This document shows, piece by piece, positions 30,124-37,602 of a DNA stretch of 64,000 bases (positions are counted from its first letter, which is position 1; the number at the start of each line of letters is the position of its first letter). The translations under genes and the position numbers were made by a program. The stretch lies in contig CAWJBC010000003.1 of NCBI GenBank assembly GCA_963840975.1, positions 62,001 through 126,000 on the forward strand, in the 5' to 3' direction. Under the pieces are notes generated by a model, which did not search any database, was not told the origin of the DNA, and was given only the letters and a program-made list of their open reading frames with translations. This DNA is from JAADJA01 sp963840975. GTDB taxonomy: Bacteria > Bacteroidota > Bacteroidia > Bacteroidales > JAADJA01.

Positions 30124-33069
30124 ATGAGCAAGTTGTTACACAAACCAATTCTGTTGCTTTTAGGATTTAACATCATTGCTTTCGTAGCTTTTTCGCAGGA
30201 TATGGCGAAAGTTGATTCATTATCAAAATTGATAAAATCAGCTTCTGTTGATTCTGTAAAAGTTAACCTGCTTCAAAAACTTTTTTGGGAATACCGGCGA
30301 ACAAATACGGAGAAAGCGATGGAATTTGCTGAACAATCACTCCAACTTGCAGAATCCATCAGTTATCTTTCGGGCATCGCAACAGCCACCTACCAGATAG
30401 GAATTATCAAAAAAGTACAGAACAATTATGTTGAGGCTACCCAACTGCTGCAAAATGCGATATTGTACTTTCAAAAAGCGCAAGACACCCTCGGAATCAT
30501 TGGCTGCTACAACGATTTGGGAGACATTTACAACAGGCAGAACAATTATGAAAAAGCCCTTGATTATCTGGAGGAAGCGAGAAAGTTGGTTGTGGCAGTT
30601 GGCAACAAAGAAAAATTGTCCCGAATTTATAGTTTGCTTGCAGGAATATATAATTCGCAAAAGCAATATGAAAAAGCCCTCGAATATCATCAAAAATCGC
30701 TTGAAATGAACCTGGAATTGGGTTTTAAACTTGGAATGTCGGTTAACTACAACAACATCGGGAATGTTTATCTGGATATGAAACAATTTGCAAGGGCAAA
30801 AGAAAACTATCTCAAATCGCTTGAATTGAAATCTGAAATCAATGATGTTGTCGGTATCGCTTCTTCTTACAACAACCTGGGTTTGGTAAGCGCCGGGCAA
30901 AAAAACCTTACCGAAGCTATTGATTATCACAACCGTGCCCTTGCCAAATATGTGGAGATGGACGACAAAACTGGAATTGCTATGTGCTTTGTCAATCTCG
31001 CCAACGACCACCTTCAGGCTGGTAAACCTGCAAAAGCTGTTGAATTTGCTGACAAAGGGATCGAAATTACAAAGCTATATAATCTTAAAAGGACGCAAAC
31101 CGAAGCCTTTCTGATTTTATCTGAGGCTTACGCTCAGTTAAGGCATTTTGAAAAGGCTTATGATTATCAAAAACTGTATAAAATATACAGCGACAGCCTT
31201 CAGAATCAGGATGTAGTAGGGCAGATCACCAAAATGGAGTCCAAATTTGAAATCGAGAAAAAAGAGAAGGAAATTGCTTTATTAAACGCTGAAAAAGAGA
31301 AGCAGGAGTTAAAGATTGAGACACAAAAACTTCAACGAAATATGATGATCGGTTTTACTGCGCTGGTATTGGTGGTTTTGATCTTTTTGTACTGGGGTTA
31401 CCGGAACAAAAAAAAGTTAAACACAACATTGAACGACCTGAATTTGACAAAGTCGCGCTTCTTCGCCAATATCTCCCATGAATTTCGCACACCGTTGACC
31501 CTGCTGCTGGGTCCTCTTGAAAAACTTATGAGCAGCGCAAAAAAAGAAGACAGGGATATGATCGGGATGATGCACCGCAATGCCACCCGGCTATTATTTC
31601 TGGATAATCAGTTGTTGGAGATTTCAAAACTCGAATCAGGAAAAATGAAACTGGAAGTTACGAATAGTGACATTACACAGGCGCTGAAAGGAATGGTCAT
31701 GTCTTTTCAATCGCTTGCCGAGAAGCGCAACATCGAATTTATATTCCGCTTCCCGGATAACAGTATCCAGGCTTTTTTCGATCAAGATAAACTCGAAAAA
31801 ATAGTGTATAACCTGCTCTCGAATGCTTTCAAATTCACACCGGAAAAGGGAACCGTAAACTTTGAACTTTCAATTATTTTGAATGAAGCTAAACAACTCC
31901 TTCCTCAAAAAATTAAAAAAATAAACGGTAAAGTTATTTGCATTACTGTGCACGATACAGGACCAGGTATTGCCAAAGAAAACCTGAATAAAATATTCGA
32001 CAGGTTTTACCAGGTGGATACAAAACTGAACAGGAACTTTGAAGGAACCGGATTAGGATTAGCCCTTTCAAAAGAATTAGCGGAATTACATCATGGTATA
32101 TTGCAGGTGGAAAGTGAATCTGAAAAAGGCAGCGTTTTTACGGTTTTTCTGCCAATAGATAAGAATAGCTATTCGCCGGATGAAATCGTTGAACATAGAA
32201 ATGAGCCTATCGTTTCATACAATTCCGGTTTATTAGAGTCGGGATCGGATGTTTTGCCTATAAAAGGAATGATTCCTACAGAAGAATTTCCGGATCATAA
32301 AAATGAAGATAAGGTGCAAATCCTTATCATCGAAGACAATCCTGACATGCGAAGTTATATCCGCGATTGTTTTAACGACCATTATGAAATTTCGGAAGCA
32401 GGCAATGGCAAAACCGGATTGGATATGGCAACGAATACAATTCCCGATATTATTGTTTCCGACCTGATGATGCCTGAAATGGACGGATTGGAGCTATGCA
32501 AACGGATTAAAACAGATGAACGCACCAGTCACATTCCGGTTATTCTGCTTACTGCGCTGGCATCCGTTGAAGACCGGATCAGGGGGCTGGAAACAGGGGC
32601 TGATGACTATCTTGCTAAACCATTTAACAGGCAGGAACTACAAACCCGCACGCAAAACCTGGTAGAGCAGAGGAAAAAGCTGATTGAGCGGTTCAGTAAG
32701 TCGGTCAGATTAGAACCTAAGGACATTGCTATTACTTCAGTTGATGAAAAGTTCATCGAAAAATTGATTTCAAAAATTGAAAAAAACATGGCTGATCCTG
32801 ATCTGAATGTGGATTACCTGATAGAAGAAATCCACCTCAGCCGATCGCAGTTGCACCGAAAACTCAAAGCCCTGACAGGTCAGTCAGCCACCGAATTCAT
32901 CCGTTTTATCCGCTTAAAGAGAGCCGCTCAACTCCTCGAACAACATCATGGAACCATAGCCGAAACTGTTTATGCTGTTGGCTTTAACAATTTGTCTTAT
33001 TTCTCAAAGTGTTTTCAAAAACAGTTTGGTGTAACCCCAAAAGACTACAAAGAACAAGGAAGGATCTAA
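30124..33069 (+). CDS. TPR hybrid histidine kinase / response regulator / AraC protein
   Basis: A 981-residue one-protein two-component system. Signal sequence (about 5-25); periplasmic TPR array (about 60-370, e.g. NNIGNVYLDMKQFARAKENY); one transmembrane helix (about 407-427); HisKA with SHEFRTPLTLLLGPLEKL (phosphoacceptor His452); HATPase_c (NLLSNAFKFTPEKG, DTGPGIAKENL, GTGLGLALSKEL); receiver domain with Asp780 in DIIVSDLMMPEMDG and the conserved Lys in DDYLAKPFN; C-terminal AraC helix-turn-helix (about 875-981, HLSRSQLHRKLKALTG and VGFNNLSYFSKCFQ). It differs from classical Bacteroides glycan sensors in having TPRs instead of a Reg_prop propeller. Its target is not obvious; there is no downstream same-strand gene within 3 kb. 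Confidence 0.95.
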   Translation: MSKLLHKPILLLLGFNIIAFVAFSQDMAKVDSLSKLIKSASVDSVKVNLLQKLFWEYRRTNTEKAMEFAEQSLQLAESISYLSGIATATYQIGIIKKVQNNYVEATQLLQNAILYFQKAQDTLGIIGCYNDLGDIYNRQNNYEKALDYLEEARKLVVAVGNKEKLSRIYSLLAGIYNSQKQYEKALEYHQKSLEMNLELGFKLGMSVNYNNIGNVYLDMKQFARAKENYLKSLELKSEINDVVGIASSYNNLGLVSAGQKNLTEAIDYHNRALAKYVEMDDKTGIAMCFVNLANDHLQAGKPAKAVEFADKGIEITKLYNLKRTQTEAFLILSEAYAQLRHFEKAYDYQKLYKIYSDSLQNQDVVGQITKMESKFEIEKKEKEIALLNAEKEKQELKIETQKLQRNMMIGFTALVLVVLIFLYWGYRNKKKLNTTLNDLNLTKSRFFANISHEFRTPLTLLLGPLEKLMSSAKKEDRDMIGMMHRNATRLLFLDNQLLEISKLESGKMKLEVTNSDITQALKGMVMSFQSLAEKRNIEFIFRFPDNSIQAFFDQDKLEKIVYNLLSNAFKFTPEKGTVNFELSIILNEAKQLLPQKIKKINGKVICITVHDTGPGIAKENLNKIFDRFYQVDTKLNRNFEGTGLGLALSKELAELHHGILQVESESEKGSVFTVFLPIDKNSYSPDEIVEHRNEPIVSYNSGLLESGSDVLPIKGMIPTEEFPDHKNEDKVQILIIEDNPDMRSYIRDCFNDHYEISEAGNGKTGLDMATNTIPDIIVSDLMMPEMDGLELCKRIKTDERTSHIPVILLTALASVEDRIRGLETGADDYLAKPFNRQELQTRTQNLVEQRKKLIERFSKSVRLEPKDIAITSVDEKFIEKLISKIEKNMADPDLNVDYLIEEIHLSRSQLHRKLKALTGQSATEFIRFIRLKRAAQLLEQHHGTIAETVYAVGFNNLSYFSKCFQKQFGVTPKDYKEQGRI

Positions 33070-33149
33070 TAATATGTCAATTGTTAAACTGCATTATTCA
33101 CAAATTATAAATTCAGGACTAATGCCCTGTATATATCCCAAGTTTGCTT

Positions 33150-33215
33150 AACCCCAGACTTTCCCGAAGGTCCAAAGGACTCCTATGGAGGATGACGATG
33201 TCAAAGTCTGGGGTT
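33150..33215. repeat. Palindromic intergenic element
   Basis: 13-bp perfect arms AACCCCAGACTTT (33150-33162) and AAAGTCTGGGGTT (33203-33215) flank a central self-complementary core around CTCCTATGGAG. It lies about 80 bp after the hybrid kinase stop and may fold as a hairpin at the transcript end, but there is no T-tract. Confidence 0.75.
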
Positions 33216-33300
33216 CCAAAGAATCCAGTTATAATTGGCTTTAGCCCTGCATTAAACAGGTCAAATTCTTTATGTCCGATGAAAATGAAATAATAGGCTT

Positions 33301-33446
33301 GAGATTCTTCACTTCACTTCTTTCTGTTCAGAATGACAAAGTGTTGTATTTTAGGAAGGGGCTTGCAGGCGGCTCCGCCGCCTGCAAGCCCCTTCCCCCA
33401 AAACATCTGCAACGTCATTTTCATTCTGAGCGTTCTCGAAGAATCT
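33301..33446. repeat. Palindromic element with a 20-bp GC-rich hairpin
   Basis: The centre is a perfect hairpin with 20-bp arms (33354-33373 and 33377-33396) and a 3-nt loop; the arms read GGAAGGGGCTTGCAGGCGGC and its complement. It is enclosed by outer arms GAGATTCTTC (33301-33310)/GAAGAATCTC (33437-33446) and TCAGAATGA (33328-33336)/TCATTCTGA (33420-33428). Open frames crossing it are artefacts of the palindrome. Confidence 0.85.
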
Positions 33447-33504
33447 CTCAATTTAATCTGACAACAGCGATTTAAGTTGCAGTTTGAAGTCCAATTTTAC
33501 GAAT

Positions 33505-34038
33505 TTTTACAAATACGGAATTAAATTCCGAATTTGTAAAACCTGATTAAAAGCAGAGCATTATCAGCAAAAGTAAAGCAACTGGCTAAAAAATTTCAGG
33601 TTATAAGCTTTTCCGATCCAAGGCAAAGCGGTAAAACTAAGTTATACCAAAGTGAAATTCAAAATAGTCTGGCATGAAAGGCGGTTTTGAATTTCCTTCT
33701 TCGGTTTATACCGAGCAGATTTATGTTATAGTCCATCATGCAAAAGCCATTTCAAAAAGCCTGGACTATTACATAAATCGGTTGGTGCAAGTGTAGTGCG
33801 GGATTTCGGAGCGGTTCACTTTCAAGCCCATAAGTAGCTAATTCGTTTATACATTATTTCATTTTACCGTCAATCCGCCAGACGGCGGACGAATTGGCGG
33901 TGTTGTAACAACGAACTGCGGTTGGATTACCCACTGCAACCCGCACTAAATTTGCACTTTGTTAGCTTTTCGTTGTTTATTCTTCAATTTGTTTATCCGC
34001 ATTTTTTTCCCCAAGTTCTTTTGCGTTTAATGGAGAGA
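33505..34038 (+). other. Intergenic region with further inverted repeats, no convincing gene
   Basis: TTTTACAAAT.CGGAATT and its near-perfect complement form a hairpin at 33505-33541, and TCCGCC/GGCGGA form a small one at 33874-33889. A 41-codon frame at about 33674-33796 includes YVIVHHAKAIS, faintly like the VVVWHRNHLG core of the recurrent module. It shares the 16-base string GACTATTACATAAATC with the remnant at 29472-29648. No functional gene is supported. Confidence 0.5.
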
Positions 34039-34391
34039 TTATTTTTTCCCTGTTGTATTTTCCAATTGTTTTCGGGCTGCATCGGCTACTTTACCGCCCT
34101 TACGTGCTACATGTTTATTTTCTGTAAAAGTTTTTGGGGTTTTCTCTTTTGAAATTTCGGTCGTTGATGCTTCGGCTAACATATTCAATACTAACTCTAA
34201 ATTGGTCATGTTGTCCCGCAAATTCTCTTATTTCAAGTCTTTAAAATACTTGTATTCACGAGTAGTCATTCCCGTCCAAGCTTTCGTTATTTCGTCTGTC
34301 AAAATTGCGTAATCTATTCCTTTATTAACACCTCTTGCTTCCCACTCGTCAGTCAATTCCTTTCTGACCTCAATACTTTTTATCCTTTGAT
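34039..34391 (-). pseudogene. Broken C-terminal half of a Bro-N family gene
   Basis: The minus-strand translation continues the Bro-N protein in another frame: NQRIKSIEVRKELTDEW, GIDYAILTDEITKAWTGM, then an in-frame TAA after FKDLK, then ENLRDNMTNLELVLNML to GGKVADAARKQLENTTGKK. Compared with the remembered family sequence (GYSENWINQR), about four bases are missing just after the codons for GYSVN near 34396, and one sense codon has become TAA. The gene is therefore dead in at least two ways. Confidence 0.75.
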
Positions 34392-34814
34392 TTAATTTAC
34401 AGAATAACCTTTTTTTAGATAGGTTTCCATTGCCCTGTCAAATGCTTTTTCAGGGTCTTCAGTTTCTTCAATTCTTTCATATCCAACTTTGGCTAACCAT
34501 AATTTAAAAGGCTCTGCTTTGGGAGATGGGATTGATTGTATTAGCCGCAATATTAGCTCTGTATCAGCAACATCCGTTGCCCTCAATTTGCTGTCTGGAG
34601 ATTTCATTTTCAACTGTCCGATTTTTTCGGACACTTCACTTCCCACTGATTTTAATTTACTTTTTAAATCAGACCAATATTTTCGAGGTCTTTCGGTACC
34701 TGTCAAAACCCCTATAACATCAATAATGGAAAAATACCATTTCTCTACTTTGTTATCCCAAAGAACTCTTACCTTTTGGTCTTGAAATAATTTTATTGCG
34801 GTTTCTTTTGTCAT
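34392..34814 (-). CDS. Bro-N domain protein, N-terminal fragment
   Basis: A 140-residue N-terminal fragment of a Bro-N (baculovirus-repeated-ORF/phage antirepressor-like) protein. Motifs such as VRVLWDNKVEKWYFSIIDV, RKYWSDLKSKL and KLRATDVADTELILRLIQSI are typical of the chromosomal Bacteroidota members, which are usually about 280 residues long. This one stops after GYSVN because of a small deletion; the remainder lies downstream in other frames and includes a nonsense codon. Bro-N domains bind DNA in phage and viral proteins; the role of the bacterial chromosomal form is unknown. Probably a relic of a mobile or horizontally acquired gene, next to a palindrome-rich region. Confidence 0.75.
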   Translation of the reverse strand: MTKETAIKLFQDQKVRVLWDNKVEKWYFSIIDVIGVLTGTERPRKYWSDLKSKLKSVGSEVSEKIGQLKMKSPDSKLRATDVADTELILRLIQSIPSPKAEPFKLWLAKVGYERIEETEDPEKAFDRAMETYLKKGYSVN

Positions 34815-35053
34815 ATTTTCTGATTATCAATTCCAAAGATAAATAAATACTCTCTTTTCCAGATTTTATTTTAAGTTAGCCCCCCAAATAACTGGACTCG
34901 ATAAGTGATAAAAAACACTAATTTTTGAGACTTGAAAAGAACATAGATCATTGAACAGAAAATCTAAATTATAAAGAAGCGAAAGCGTTAATGTATTCAG
35001 GAAATAGAAGAAACTTGTGATATCTGCTATGACCTGCCATCCCGATTTAATAA

Positions 35054-35878
35054 TCAATCCAGTTTTTCTCCACAACTTTTACAAAACCTGGCATCGTCAT
35101 CATGCCGGTCGAATTGGCAACTTTTGCAAACCTGTGAGTTTGTTTTGCTTGTTTTAGCCATTTCAACGGTTATTATCCCGGTTGGGACAGCAATAATAGC
35201 GTATCCGATGATCATTATTACAGAAGCCAGGGTTTGACCGAGTACTGTTTGGGGCGCAATATCACCATATCCGACAGTGGTAAGCGTAACGATAGCCCAG
35301 TAGATACTTTGCGGAATGCTTTTGAACCCATTCTCCTGCCCTTCGATCAGATACATCAATGAACCCATGATTACTACAAGTGTGATCACCACTTCCAGAA
35401 AAACGATGATTTTATGCCGGCTGTTTCTCAAAGCAATGGCTAACACCGCCGACGCACCTACATAACGTGCTAACTTAAGCACACGAAACACCCTCAGCAA
35501 CCTGAACATCCTGATGACTATCAGATATTGAGATCCGGCAAAAATCAGACTAAGATAGGTGGGCAGGATCGCTAATAAATCAATGATTCCGTAAAAACTG
35601 AAGATATATTTTGATGGACGCCTGGTCGAAATTATCCTGAGGATATACTCAATCGAAAAAACAATAGTAAAAAACCATTCGGCTTCATAAAGATAACGAC
35701 CATATTTGTGATTGATGGAAGGAACGCTGTCAATTATAACAACCAAAACACTTAACACAATAAAAATCAGTAAGCCGATATCAAAAGCTTTACCTACAGG
35801 GGTTTCGGATTCAAAGATGATCTCATGCATTTTTGAACGCCAATTGGGTAAATGTTTTGCAGATTCAGAATGGTTCAT
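35054..35878 (-). CDS. Voltage-gated potassium channel with C-terminal zinc ribbon
   Basis: A 274-residue inner-membrane ion channel of the Kv-like Ion_trans family. Six transmembrane helices are visible: S1 about 27-47, S2 about 62-82, S3 about 93-113; S4 about 120-142 with regularly spaced arginines in RMFRLLRVFRVLKLAR; S5 about 152-175; S6 about 215-238. The pore loop before S6 contains the potassium selectivity filter TLTTVGYGDIAPQT. Unusually, the short cytoplasmic tail ends in a CKSC-x11-CKSC zinc ribbon instead of a RCK/TrkA-N domain. It is a single gene on the minus strand. Confidence 0.93.
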   Translation of the reverse strand: MNHSESAKHLPNWRSKMHEIIFESETPVGKAFDIGLLIFIVLSVLVVIIDSVPSINHKYGRYLYEAEWFFTIVFSIEYILRIISTRRPSKYIFSFYGIIDLLAILPTYLSLIFAGSQYLIVIRMFRLLRVFRVLKLARYVGASAVLAIALRNSRHKIIVFLEVVITLVVIMGSLMYLIEGQENGFKSIPQSIYWAIVTLTTVGYGDIAPQTVLGQTLASVIMIIGYAIIAVPTGIITVEMAKTSKTNSQVCKSCQFDRHDDDARFCKSCGEKLD

Positions 35879-36081
35879 AAAGATGAATTTTTCAACAAAA
35901 ATCCAAAAATACGAATTACACAGGATTTAATGTGGATGCCCGAAAACTTCAATTCTTACCATGCAACATCTGTGTTAAAGATTGCAACATTTGTGCTTTC
36001 GTGTGACCTGGTACGGAATTAATTTTATGGTTTCATTATTTCGAATTGCAGGCTAAATATAAATCAAAAAAACAAGTTATT

Positions 36082-37554
36082 ATGAAAAACTTATTTACTT
36101 CATTGTTGCTGATCCTTTTGATATCAGCAAGTGTATTCTGCCAACCGCCCCAAGCCTTTAAATACCAGGCAGTGGTGAGGGATGCTACAGGAGAAATCAT
36201 ATCCAACCAACCGGTTGATATCAGAATCAGTATCAGAAATGGAAGTCCAGGCGGCACCATAGCATACCAGGAAACTTTCCTTGAAACGACAAACCAATTC
36301 GGAATGGTTAATCTGAATATCGGAACAGGAACACCGGTAATAGGTACCTTTTCCGGAATAGACTGGAGTTCAGGCGCAAAATTTATGCAAGTTGATAAAA
36401 AAGATGGAAGTATCTATAATTTATTGGGCACATCTGAATTATCTTCAGTCCCTTATGCACTTTACACTGCCCGCTCTGCTGATGCATACTGGGGACTGAA
36501 TGGCTCAAATATCTATTACAACAGTGGGAATATAGGAATTGGAACGAACACCCCAGATACCCGCCTGGCAATTAAAACATCTGCCGCTGGGGATGTATTA
36601 AAAATCCTCGACAATACTGATAACACGGTCGCTAAGCTCAGGCACACCGGCAACAATTCCGGCGCTTTGTATTTATACGATGGATCAAATAACAATTCTG
36701 TTTTCCTCTATGGATTAGGTACAAGTTTTATCAATGGTGGTAGCCTCGGACTTGGGACAGCCAGTGTATCAAATGCAAAATTACAGATTGAAGGTACCGG
36801 CACCTATGATGCCATGGTAAAATTGAACAATACAGGCACAAATGGCGCCAGTTTTTTTATGGGTTCAACCAATGACGCCTGGGGTGGAGGAGTAAATCAA
36901 AACCTTTTTGTTATGGGTCATGGAGCACCTGCCAGTGCGAATATTGACCTTACTATTAACAGCCTTGGTTATTTGGGAATTGGGACTACTTCGCCTAATG
37001 CACCTTTGCATGTCGAGGATCGTATCCGAATAGGTGAAGACCCCTCATACGGTGCAGTTTATGGTGAATTAATCCATGAAGGTGGTGGGAATGGATTTAA
37101 AATTAATGCAAACGCAGGTGGTGGTTGGGCTGACATGCATTTACAAACGGATGGTACTACAAGGGTATTTATTGAAAGTGCTGGAAATGTTGGGATAGGC
37201 ACCACAACCCTTGCCTCTGGCTATAAACTTTCTGTAGCCGGAAAAGTCGCCTGCGAAGAGGTGTTGGTTGAACTATCGGGATCATGGCCCGATTATGTTT
37301 TTGATGAAAAATATAAATTGACCAGCCTCGAAGATCTTGAATCAGAAATTAAGGCTACCAGGCACCTGCCGGGCTTTCCATCAGCAAAGGATGTTGAAGC
37401 ACATGGAATTCAATTGGGAGACATGCAAAAACGTCTTGTTCAGAAAGTGGAAGAACTGACACTTTATACAATTGAGCAAGAAAAGAAAATCAATGAAATG
37501 AAAGTTGAAATTGACCAGATAAGGGAAGCGTTACAAAAACCCGAATCGGATTGA
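36082..37554 (+). CDS. Secreted tail-fibre-like protein (without S74 domain)
   Basis: A secreted protein of about 490 residues if begun at the ATG at 36082, where a clean signal peptide starts (MKNLFTSLLLILLISASVF); an upstream in-frame ATG at 36046 adds 12 charged residues and is less likely. The N-terminal domain (QPPQAFKYQAVVRDATGE, about 25-130) is shared by many Bacteroidota secreted fibre proteins. It is followed by beta-rich repeats with NIGIGTNTPD and YLGIGTTSPN motifs typical of phage-tail-fibre stalks, and a C-terminal coiled coil (about 445-490). About 140 residues (LYLYDGSNNNSVF to FVMGHGAPASANID) closely match the protein at 40194. First gene of an apparent four-gene operon. Likely a trimeric extracellular fibre. 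Confidence 0.85.
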   Translation: MKNLFTSLLLILLISASVFCQPPQAFKYQAVVRDATGEIISNQPVDIRISIRNGSPGGTIAYQETFLETTNQFGMVNLNIGTGTPVIGTFSGIDWSSGAKFMQVDKKDGSIYNLLGTSELSSVPYALYTARSADAYWGLNGSNIYYNSGNIGIGTNTPDTRLAIKTSAAGDVLKILDNTDNTVAKLRHTGNNSGALYLYDGSNNNSVFLYGLGTSFINGGSLGLGTASVSNAKLQIEGTGTYDAMVKLNNTGTNGASFFMGSTNDAWGGGVNQNLFVMGHGAPASANIDLTINSLGYLGIGTTSPNAPLHVEDRIRIGEDPSYGAVYGELIHEGGGNGFKINANAGGGWADMHLQTDGTTRVFIESAGNVGIGTTTLASGYKLSVAGKVACEEVLVELSGSWPDYVFDEKYKLTSLEDLESEIKATRHLPGFPSAKDVEAHGIQLGDMQKRLVQKVEELTLYTIEQEKKINEMKVEIDQIREALQKPESD

Positions 37555-37602
37555 TCGCAATTATTGAAGATACAGTTTTAGATTTCACACAAATTTACAA
37601 AT

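Noticed and set aside
33272..33475. 67-codon open frame over the GC-rich hairpin
   Set aside because: Coding potential comes only from the palindromic repeat; composition is unlike the neighbouring genes.
33900..33970. attC-like sequence near TGTTGTAACAACGAACTGCG
   Set aside because: The terminal core sites do not match the RYYYAAC/GTTRRRY consensus and there is no integrase nearby.
33922..34152. 76-codon hydrophobic open frame
   Set aside because: It is antisense to the Bro-N pseudogene C-terminus, whose family identity is clear.
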